Shown here: piece by piece, positions 25,172-33,296 of the stretch
Position numbering within the stretch: position 1 is the first letter of the stretch
Layout of the letters: the number at the start of each line of letters is the position of its first letter
From: Flavobacterium gillisiae
Lineage (GTDB): Bacteria; Bacteroidota; Bacteroidia; Flavobacteriales; Flavobacteriaceae
DNA length: 64,000 nucleotides
Assembly (NCBI RefSeq): GCF_900107635.1
Contig: NZ_FNRD01000001.1
Coordinates: 62,001-126,000, forward strand
Direction: 5' to 3'
Program-made: the position numbers and the translations under genes
Notes under the pieces: model-generated
What the model was told of the DNA's origin: nothing
The model's input: only the letters and a program-made list of their open reading frames with translations
The model's database searches: none

Positions 25172-25743
25172 ATTTTAAAATTTTCTATTGAGTTGTTTTG
25201 ATTCCATATTGTTCCTAAAAGCGCCACGTCATGAAAGCCATTTGTTAATATGAATTTTATGTTTTCATCGGAAATTCCGCCTAAAGCAATGAGCTTTGTT
25301 GTATGATTTGTTCTTTTATTTATTTGCTCGAATAAGTCGGTTTTGGGTTTGTAGTTTTGTTTCGAAATACTTTCGTAAACTGGACTCAAAAAAGCATAGT
25401 CGAAATCATTTTGCAAATCATTGAAATCATCAATAGAGTGTACCGAAGTCGATAAGATTAACCCCGATTCTTTATATCTTTTTAATTCAGATTCTTTTTG
25501 AGTAATTCTACTACTTTCCATAAAATGAATGCGATGAATTCCTAAGGCTTTCGCTAAATGATGGTGACTTTGTAAAACCAATTGTTTTCTATATTCCAAT
25601 CCAATAGCAGTAACAAAAGACTGTATTTCTTCTGCAGTAAAATCTGGTTTCCGAACATGAAACAGTTCCATTCCTTCTTGAAAAAGAGAATTAATAAGGT
25701 TAATTTCATTTGGTTCCGATATTGGACTGGATATAATTATCAT
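25144..25743 (-). CDS. TenI-like thiazole tautomerase / ThiE paralogue
   Basis: 199-residue TIM-barrel protein of the ThiE/TenI family. Its N-terminus (MELFHVRKPDFT) and GGISDENI resemble ThiE, but the pyrophosphate loop is replaced by LSPVYESISKQNY, and STSVHSIDD carries a His at about the position of the catalytic His of TenI, the aromatising thiazole tautomerase. With a genuine thiE present two genes on, a TenI role acting after ThiG is the best reading; a second ThiE cannot be excluded. No recognised gene lies in the 83-base gap to thiC. Confidence 0.8.
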   Translation of the reverse strand: MIIISSPISEPNEINLINSLFQEGMELFHVRKPDFTAEEIQSFVTAIGLEYRKQLVLQSHHHLAKALGIHRIHFMESSRITQKESELKRYKESGLILSTSVHSIDDFNDLQNDFDYAFLSPVYESISKQNYKPKTDLFEQINKRTNHTTKLIALGGISDENIKFILTNGFHDVALLGTIWNQNNSIENFKICQKIALSC

Positions 25744-25826
25744 ATTTTTGAGTTTGAGAGAAGAGAGAATATAGACGCTATCAATTCATGAAGTCTATTC
25801 TCTATATTCTTTGTTCTATTTTCTTA

Positions 25827-27713
<1,887 letters not shown>

Positions 27714-27734
27714 TTATTGCCATTTTTTTTTTCT

Positions 27735-27880
27735 GCTAGGGATAGTAATGAAAAGCCCGTAAAGTGATAAACTGATAAAAACAAGGAGCAAGAAAGCGAC
27801 CGTAGGAAGCTCTTGTTGCGACTGTGTTTTTAGAGTTTATAACTGCGGACTTGAAATGGATAGCCCGCCCGAGCAGCCTA
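27735..27880 (-). repeat. structured intergenic element between thiS and thiC
   Basis: Read on the minus strand it begins GGCTGCTCGGGCGGGCTATCC and ends CATTACTATCCCTAGC, with a long imperfect stem containing ACAAGAGC and CTCCTTGT. The overall plan resembles the element at 935-1036. It lies inside the thi transcript, so it should be transcribed as RNA between thiS and thiC. Confidence 0.45.
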
Positions 27881-27881
27881 A

Positions 27882-28088
27882 TTAGCCTCCTTGGGTTGCA
27901 GAAATAATTAAAATTTCGTCAGAATGGGATAGGGGTTGGTCGTTCCAGTTGGATTTTGGAATAACGGTATTGTTGATTGCAACGGCAATGCCGGTTTGTT
28001 TTTGGGGAAATTCAATATCGAGCAGTTCTTGAATGCTTAGGGCATCTGCTTGAAATTGTTTGATTTGGTTGTTGATTTTTAGTTCCAT
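27882..28088 (-). CDS. thiS: sulfur carrier protein ThiS
   Basis: 68-residue ubiquitin-like sulfur carrier. The C-terminus ISATQGG ends in the Gly-Gly that ThiF adenylates before sulfur transfer; VAINNTVIPKSNW is the family core. First gene of the operon, directly after the TPP riboswitch. Confidence 0.95.
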   Translation of the reverse strand: MELKINNQIKQFQADALSIQELLDIEFPQKQTGIAVAINNTVIPKSNWNDQPLSHSDEILIISATQGG

Positions 28089-28164
28089 TCCTGATGAATT
28101 TAGTATATTGTTATACTTTAGGAATGGCTACAAAGTGCCCAAAATGGGACTACGGAAGTCATCT

Positions 28165-28245
28165 TACTTTTCCCTACGCTAGTATGAACTAGATCAGGTT
28201 CAGAGGGTAATTCTCAGCCTACAAAGTTGTAGACACCCCTAAAGT
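28165..28245 (-). ncRNA. TPP riboswitch (THI element) controlling the thi operon
   Basis: On the minus strand the THI-box blocks appear in order: AGGGGTGTC, GGCTGAGAATTACCC, TGAACCTGATCTAGTT, ACTAGCGTAGGGAAAAG. It lies about 80 bases before thiS and just after a TACATTTG promoter element. By family knowledge, TPP binding turns the operon down. The variable P3 stem (TACAACTTTGTA) is complete. Confidence 0.96.
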
Positions 28246-28251
28246 GTGCCA

Positions 28252-28259
28252 CAAATGTA
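28252..28259 (-). promoter_or_regulatory. -7 promoter element of the thi operon
   Basis: Minus strand TACATTTG matches TAnnTTTG and lies a few bases before the riboswitch. The -33 region is weak. Confidence 0.65.
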
Positions 28260-28364
28260 AGGGTTTTTTTAGTTTGAAGATTTTTTTTTCGAGTTAAATT
28301 TTTGTCGTCAAACAGTAATTTTTGTGAAATCATCCATTCTTGAGAGAAGAATAGCATGTGAAAA

Positions 28365-28925
28365 TTAACTCCTTTTCCAGCAACTTTCCACGTGGTCATT
28401 GACAATTCCGGTGGCTTGCATAAAGGCATACATAACGGTAGAACCGACAAATTTAAAGCCTCTTTTTTTTAAATCTTTACTTATTTTATCAGAAAGTGGG
28501 GTAGTAGCAGGGACGTCTTTCAGGGTTTTTGGATTGTTGATGAGCGGTTTTTCATCTGTGAATTTCCAAATATATTTAGAGAAAGAACCAAATTCTTGTT
28601 GCACTTTCATAAAAGCAATGGCGTTAGAAACGGCAGAACGTACTTTTAGTTTATTGCGAATAATCCCTGCATCTTGAAGTAGTTCTTGTACTTTTTCTTC
28701 AGTATAGGTGGCTATTATTTTGTAATCAAACTGATCAAAGGCAGTTCTAAAGTTTTCTCTTTTGTTTAAGATCGTAATCCAACTCAATCCTGCTTGAAAG
28801 GTTTCTAGAATTAAAAACTCAAATAAGGTAGCGTCATCATAAACTGGAGTTCCCCATTCTTGATCGTGGTATTCTTTGTAAAGTTCACTAGATTGACACC
28901 AAGCACATCTTGATTTAGTTTCCAT
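28365..28925 (-). CDS. tag: DNA-3-methyladenine glycosylase I
   Basis: 186 residues. Removes 3-methyladenine from alkylated DNA. The Zn-binding N-terminus RCAWCQSS and C-terminal NDHVESCW, the Tag core YKEYHDQEWGTPVYDD, the aromatic FQAGLSWITIL, and RGFKFVGSTVMYAFMQATG are all present. Start ATG at 28925 gives METKSRCAWC. Single gene between the thi operon and the tsf terminator. Confidence 0.95.
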   Translation of the reverse strand: METKSRCAWCQSSELYKEYHDQEWGTPVYDDATLFEFLILETFQAGLSWITILNKRENFRTAFDQFDYKIIATYTEEKVQELLQDAGIIRNKLKVRSAVSNAIAFMKVQQEFGSFSKYIWKFTDEKPLINNPKTLKDVPATTPLSDKISKDLKKRGFKFVGSTVMYAFMQATGIVNDHVESCWKRS

Positions 28926-28950
28926 AATTTAGAGTTTAGAAATTCAAATA

Positions 28951-28992
28951 TAAAAGAAAAATCCCATTTCAAATTACTTCGAAATGGGATTT
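28951..28992 (-). terminator. terminator of the rplM-rpsI-rpsB-tsf cluster
   Basis: On the minus strand ATCCCATTTC, a 10-base loop, GAAATGGGAT, followed by TTTTTCTTTT. It lies 20 bases after the tsf stop. Confidence 0.88.
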
Positions 28993-29012
28993 AATATATA
29001 GTTTAGAATAAA

Positions 29013-29837
29013 TTATCCTAAAGCAGCTCTTTTGAAACCTGTAACGATAAGATCTTTATCTAAAGATTTTACGTAGTTAGCAACGCTCAATTTGTTGTCT
29101 TTAATGTAATCTTGGTTTACTAAAGTATTATCTTTAAAGAAACGAGCCAATTTACCTTTAGCGATATTGTCTAACATTGCTTCTGGTTTACCTTCTTGAC
29201 GCAAAAGATCTTTTGCGATTTCAATTTCTTTTTCAATGATTGCAGCATCTACACCTTCTTCGTTTAACGCGATAGGAGACATAGCAGCAGCTTGCATAGC
29301 AACGTTTCTTGAAACTTCTTCAGCACCAGCAGGAGCAGCAGATAAAGCTACCAAAGTAGCGATCTTGTTTCCAGAGTGAATGTAAGATCCTACGAATGCA
29401 CCTTCTAATTTCTCGAAAGTTCTAATTTCTAATTTTTCACCGATAACTCCAGTTTGCTCGATAAGTTTCTCAGCAATAGAAATTCCGTTGAAATCTGAAG
29501 CTAAAAATGCTTCTTTAGTATCAAAGTTCAATGCTTGATTAGCCATTTCAGTAGCCATTTTCACAAAACTTTCATTCATACCTACGAAGTCAGTTTCACA
29601 GTTTAATGTGATAACAACACCAGCAGTTTTGTCAGCATTTACAACAGCAATTGCAGCACCTTCAGTAGATTCTCTGTCTGAACGGTTTGCAGCTACTTTT
29701 TGTCCTTTTTTACGTAGGTTTTCGATTGCTAATTCAAAATCACCATCAGCTTCTACTAATGCTTTTTTACAATCCATCATTCCAGCACCTGTAGCTGTTC
29801 TTAATTTATTTACGTCTGCAGCAGTTATTGTTGCCAT
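29013..29837 (-). CDS. tsf: elongation factor Ts
   Basis: 274 residues. Guanine nucleotide exchange factor for EF-Tu. The N-terminal UBA-like part reads ITAADVNKLRTATGAGMMDCKKAL; the exchange core has LNCETDFVGMNESF with the TDF motif. The ATG at 29837 (MATITAADVNK) is the true start; an upstream in-frame extension would read a repeat-rich linker. It follows rpsB in the usual order. Confidence 0.97.
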   Translation of the reverse strand: MATITAADVNKLRTATGAGMMDCKKALVEADGDFELAIENLRKKGQKVAANRSDRESTEGAAIAVVNADKTAGVVITLNCETDFVGMNESFVKMATEMANQALNFDTKEAFLASDFNGISIAEKLIEQTGVIGEKLEIRTFEKLEGAFVGSYIHSGNKIATLVALSAAPAGAEEVSRNVAMQAAAMSPIALNEEGVDAAIIEKEIEIAKDLLRQEGKPEAMLDNIAKGKLARFFKDNTLVNQDYIKDNKLSVANYVKSLDKDLIVTGFKRAALG

Positions 29838-29867
29838 GTTGTATTTTTTTATAAGGTTAAAAGTAAA

Positions 29868-29968
29868 ATTCCAATTCCTAAATCCCAAATTCCAATTTTA
29901 TCAAATTATCAACTTATTGTTTCTAATTTTTTTTCGGGAATTTGGAATTTAAAAGTTGGAATTTAAAT
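29868..29968. repeat. imperfect inverted repeat between rpsB and tsf
   Basis: AAATTCCAATTCCTAAATCC and CCAAATTCCAATTTT on the left are answered by GGGAATTTGGAATTT and AAGTTGGAATTT on the right. The arms form a long imperfect stem in the rpsB-tsf intercistronic RNA. There is no T run, so a processing site or dispersed repeat is more likely than a terminator. Confidence 0.6.
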
Positions 29969-29974
29969 ATTGTT

Positions 29975-30808
29975 TTATTCTTCAGTTGCTGGAGCCGCTG
30001 TTTCGGCAGCCGGAGCTGCAGTCTCAGTTGCTGCTGGAGCTGCTGTTTCAGTTGCTACTGTAGCTACTTTTTCAGCTGCTGGAGCCGCTTTTTCAGTTGC
30101 ATCTGCGTCTTTATCAGAACCTCTATCAGAAAGTCCTTCAACAATTGCAGCTGTTACTAAAGTTAAAATTTTATCGATTGATTTAGAAGCATCATCATTT
30201 GATGGAATTACGAACTCTACTTCACGAGGATCAGAGTTAGTATCAACCATTGCAAAAACTGGAATGTTTAATTTTTGAGCTTCTTTTATTGCGATGTGTT
30301 CAGCTTTGATGTCTACTACAAATAATGCAGCTGGTAATCTTGACATATCAGAAATTGAACCTAAATTTTTCTCTAATTTAGCACGAAGACGATCAACTTG
30401 TAAACGCTCTTTTTTAGAAAGGGTCATGAATGTACCATCTTTCTTCATTTTATCAATAGTAGCCATTTTTTTAACAGCTTTACGGATAGTTACGAAGTTA
30501 GTTAGCATTCCACCAGGCCATCTTTCAGTGATGTAAGGCATGTTTGCAGCTTTTGCTTTTTCAGCAACGATGTCTTTTGCTTGTTTTTTGGTAGCAACAA
30601 ATAATATTTTTCTACCTGATGCAGCGATTTTTTTCAAAGCTTCATTAGCTTCTTCAATTTTTGCTGCAGTTTTATATAGATTGATAATGTGAATACCATT
30701 ACGCTCCATATAAATGTAAGGAGCCATGTTTGGATCCCATTTTCTAGTCATGTGACCGAAGTGGACACCTGCTTCTAGTAATTCTTTTACTTCTACTTTG
30801 TTTGACAT
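29975..30808 (-). CDS. rpsB: 30S ribosomal protein S2 with Ala/Thr-rich tail
   Basis: 277 residues. The first 225 or so are ordinary S2: EAGVHFGHMTRKWDPNMAPYI (starts visible), ERWPGGMLTNF, SRLPAALFVVDIKAEHIA and FVIPSNDDASKSI. The last 45 residues are a low-complexity extension of TETAAPAA and AAPAAE units ending in EE, which is not part of the S2 fold. Second translation unit of the cluster, 171 bases after rpsI. Confidence 0.96.
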   Translation of the reverse strand: MSNKVEVKELLEAGVHFGHMTRKWDPNMAPYIYMERNGIHIINLYKTAAKIEEANEALKKIAASGRKILFVATKKQAKDIVAEKAKAANMPYITERWPGGMLTNFVTIRKAVKKMATIDKMKKDGTFMTLSKKERLQVDRLRAKLEKNLGSISDMSRLPAALFVVDIKAEHIAIKEAQKLNIPVFAMVDTNSDPREVEFVIPSNDDASKSIDKILTLVTAAIVEGLSDRGSDKDADATEKAAPAAEKVATVATETAAPAATETAAPAAETAAPATEE

Positions 30809-30892
30809 TTTTTGTACTAGTTTACGTTCTGTTGATTAGCAATGTATGAATGGCGATTTCTCGGCTAAATACATTTAGATGCTAAACTAATT

Positions 30893-30971
30893 CCTACCTC
30901 GGTAGGCAACAACAACATTGTTTTAAATTCAATAATAAACTCAATAAGTCTTGAATAAATGTATTCAAGAC
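30893..30971 (-). promoter_or_regulatory. two hairpins in the rpsI-rpsB gap (candidate rpsB leader)
   Basis: GTCTTGAATA with TATTCAAGAC (30948-30971) forms a 10-bp stem with a 4-base loop. CCTACC with GGTAGG (30893-30906) forms a second, GC-richer stem 85 bases before the rpsB start. Neither is followed by a T run on the minus strand. They could be an autoregulatory S2 target or an RNA-processing site. Confidence 0.45.
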
Positions 30972-30979
30972 AGGCAATA

Positions 30980-31366
30980 TTAACGTTTCGAGAATTGAAA
31001 TTTCTTACGAGCTTTCTTCTGACCGAATTTCTTACGTTCAACCATTCTTGGATCTCTTGTCAATAAACCTTCTGGTTTCAAGATAAGTCTGTTTTCAGCA
31101 TTTACTTCACACATAACACGTGCTAATGCCATTCTTACAGCTTCTGCTTGTCCAGTTGAACCACCTCCATAAACATTTACTTTTACATCAAAGTTAGTTG
31201 CATTTTCTGTCATAGACATTGGTTGCATTACTTTGTACTGTAAAGTAGCAGTAGGGAAATAAGTTGCGAATTCTTTTTTGTTTACAGTGATTACTCCTGT
31301 TCCTTCCGAAACATAAACACGTGCAACAGCGGTTTTTCTTCTACCGATTTTGTGAATAACTCCCAT
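30980..31366 (-). CDS. rpsI: 30S ribosomal protein S9
   Basis: 128 residues, normal length. N-terminal HKIGRRKTAVARVYV, central NVYGGGSTGQAEAVRMALAR and the C-terminal KKARKKFQFSKR tail that reaches the P site. The start overlaps the rplM stop at 31366. Confidence 0.98.
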   Translation of the reverse strand: MGVIHKIGRRKTAVARVYVSEGTGVITVNKKEFATYFPTATLQYKVMQPMSMTENATNFDVKVNVYGGGSTGQAEAVRMALARVMCEVNAENRLILKPEGLLTRDPRMVERKKFGQKKARKKFQFSKR

Positions 31367-31821
31367 TACTTAAGATCGTTAAGGTTAACTGTTCTCGGTT
31401 TTTGTGCACCTTGTTTGTGCTCTGAACCAACAACAACATTTAAATTTCTAAAAAGTTCAGCACCAATTTTGTTTTTTGGTAACATTCCTTTTACAGCTTT
31501 TTCTACTAGTAATGCAGGGTTTTTAGATTGCAATACTTTAGCAGTTAAAGTTCTTTGACCTCCTGGGTAACCTGTGTGACGCATGTAAATTTTCTCGTCC
31601 ATTTTGTTACCTGTAAGGTTGATTTTTTCTGAGTTGATAACAATTACGTTATCTCCACAGTCAACGTGCGGTGTGTAACTTGGTTTGTACTTACCTCTTA
31701 AAATCATAGCGACTTTTGAAGCAAGACGACCTAAGTTATGCCCATCTGCATCTACAACAATCCACTCCTTTGTAACGGTGGCTTTGCTTGCTGATTGAGT
31801 CTTGTAGCTTAATGCGTCCAT
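31366..31821 (-). CDS. rplM: 50S ribosomal protein L13
   Basis: 151 residues. WIVVDADGHNLGRLASKVA, the ADGHNLGR motif and MLPKNKIGAELFRNL are standard for L13. First gene of the cluster, with a short leader that starts in a hairpin. Confidence 0.98.
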   Translation of the reverse strand: MDALSYKTQSASKATVTKEWIVVDADGHNLGRLASKVAMILRGKYKPSYTPHVDCGDNVIVINSEKINLTGNKMDEKIYMRHTGYPGGQRTLTAKVLQSKNPALLVEKAVKGMLPKNKIGAELFRNLNVVVGSEHKQGAQKPRTVNLNDLK

Positions 31822-31844
31822 AATATATTTTTAATTAAACATTC

Positions 31845-31864
31845 CATCCCCATTAAAGGGGATG
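31845..31864 (-). promoter_or_regulatory. 5'-terminal hairpin of the rplM leader
   Basis: CATCCCC, 6-base loop, GGGGATG: a 7-bp stem at the predicted extreme 5' end of the rplM-rpsI mRNA, about 25 bases before the start codon. No T run follows. Position fits a ribosomal-protein leader or a 5' stability hairpin. Confidence 0.55.
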
Positions 31865-31872
31865 CAAAAGTA
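31865..31872 (-). promoter_or_regulatory. -7 promoter element of rplM-rpsI
   Basis: Minus strand TACTTTTG matches TAnnTTTG, 44 bases before the rplM ATG. The remaining gap to the lacI-type promoter holds no other feature. Confidence 0.7.
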
Positions 31873-31987
31873 CAATTTATTATTTTAAATACAAATACCT
31901 TAAAAGAATAATTTTTTGTCGTTTTAACCCTGATTATCAATTGTATATTTGATGTGCTATACATTAGTTATCTTTTACTATTATAGA

Positions 31988-32020
31988 TTGTGTCGACTTT
32001 CTATTTTTATATTACTTTTG
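31988..32020 (+). promoter_or_regulatory. promoter of the LacI-family regulator
   Basis: TTG at 31988-31990, 22 bases, then TACTTTTG at 32013-32020. It leaves a leader of about 130 bases to the ATG at 32159, in which I see no clear hairpin. Confidence 0.5.
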
Positions 32021-32158
32021 TTATCAAAATAAAAGTTTTATATTGCGTGTTAGCAATAAAGGTTTAGTAGCTAAAAGGTGTCTATATAGAAACTTATATT
32101 TAGCAGATTATTATGGATTTCTCTTAAATTGCTTATAAAGTCAACACCTACTTAAATT

Positions 32159-33184
32159 ATGAAAGTCAAAGCAACCCTTAAACAAATAGCCAAGGAACTT
32201 AACGTTTCTGTGTCTACAGTTTCTAAAGCACTCAACGATAGTCCTGAAATTAGTGATTTAACAAAAATTAAAATTAAGGAATATGCAAAGCTAAAAAACT
32301 ATAAACCCAATGTGATTGGTTTAAACCTTAAAAATCGAAAAACTAAGACAATAGGCGTTATTATACCGAATATTCTTAATTCTTTTTTTGCCAAAGTATT
32401 TAGTGGTATAGAAAAAGTAGCAGATGAAAAAGGATATAACGTTATCATGTGTATTTCTAATGAATCTATGGATAAGGAAGCGCATACCTTAGAAATGTTG
32501 AGTAATGGTACGATAGATGGTTTTATTTTATCAGTGTCTGAAGAAGCGCAAAAACTTCAGGATTATTCTCATTTTAAGGAAATAATTTATGACGGTACAC
32601 CTATAGTTATGTTTGATCGAATTGCAGATGGTATTGAGTGTGACAAAGTGGTTGTTGACGATTTTGATTCTGCATTAAATTCTACTCAGCGATTAATTGA
32701 TTTGGGATGTAAAAATATTGCCTTGTTATCTTCTGTGGATAATTTGAGTGTTGGGAAATTAAGGGCTGATGGGTATTTGAAAGCTTTAACGGATAATAAT
32801 ATTGCAATAAATGAAAATATAATTCTTCGCACAGATTCAGAAGAAGACTTAAAAAGTAGAATCGAAGCTATATTCGACAATAATACTATAGATGGTGTCT
32901 TTGCTTTGGACGAAAATGATTCTGTTGCGGCTTTGAAAATTGGATTAAAAAAAGGGTATAAAATCCCTGAGGAACTTTCGATAATTGGTTTTGCTGATGG
33001 AATATTAGCTTCACGCCGATTGACACCAAGTTTAACCACAATTAGTCAGCATGGTGTCGAAATAGGTGAAGTAGCTGCTAAGTTACTTATTGACCGGTTA
33101 GAATCTAAAGAGGAAAACATTCCTTATGAAACAGTTGTCATTAAAACAAAACTGAAAGAAAGAGAGTCTAGTAGAAAAGTATAA
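32159..33184 (+). CDS. LacI-family transcriptional regulator
   Basis: 341 residues. The N-terminal helix-turn-helix and hinge read TLKQIAKELNVSVSTVSKALNDS, followed by a periplasmic-binding-protein-like effector domain (about 62-335) with TIGVIIPNILNSFFAKVFSGIE. Such regulators usually control sugar use, but no sugar gene is adjacent: it stands alone between the ribosomal cluster and polA. It must act at a distance. Ligand unknown. Confidence 0.93.
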   Translation: MKVKATLKQIAKELNVSVSTVSKALNDSPEISDLTKIKIKEYAKLKNYKPNVIGLNLKNRKTKTIGVIIPNILNSFFAKVFSGIEKVADEKGYNVIMCISNESMDKEAHTLEMLSNGTIDGFILSVSEEAQKLQDYSHFKEIIYDGTPIVMFDRIADGIECDKVVVDDFDSALNSTQRLIDLGCKNIALLSSVDNLSVGKLRADGYLKALTDNNIAINENIILRTDSEEDLKSRIEAIFDNNTIDGVFALDENDSVAALKIGLKKGYKIPEELSIIGFADGILASRRLTPSLTTISQHGVEIGEVAAKLLIDRLESKEENIPYETVVIKTKLKERESSRKV

Positions 33185-33208
33185 TTATAATTAAGAATAT
33201 ATAAAACT

Positions 33209-33246
33209 AAAAAATCCATCGGCTAGGCAGATGGATTTTTTTTTTT
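33209..33246. terminator. bidirectional terminator between lacI-type gene and polA
   Basis: AAATCCATC, 9-base loop, GATGGATTT with A and T runs on both sides. It serves both convergent genes. Confidence 0.85.
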
Positions 33247-33247
33247 A

Positions 33248-33278
33248 ACATTGTCAAAGTACTGAACATTGACAATGT
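33248..33278. repeat. 10-bp inverted repeat downstream of polA
   Basis: ACATTGTCAA, 11 bases, TTGACAATGT. It lies between the polA stop and the shared terminator and has no T run. Probably a 3'-end stem of the polA transcript. Confidence 0.55.
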
Positions 33279-33296
33279 TTAGAAAACAAGAAATTT

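Noticed and set aside
29942..30278. Plus-strand frames rich in Ser, Cys and Ala opposite rpsB
   Set aside because: They are antisense readings of the Ala/Thr-rich S2 tail.
33248..33278. Possible LacI-family operator (inverted repeat TTGTCAA/TTGACAA)
   Set aside because: It is downstream of both convergent genes, not at a promoter, and the arms are too far apart for a LacI site.
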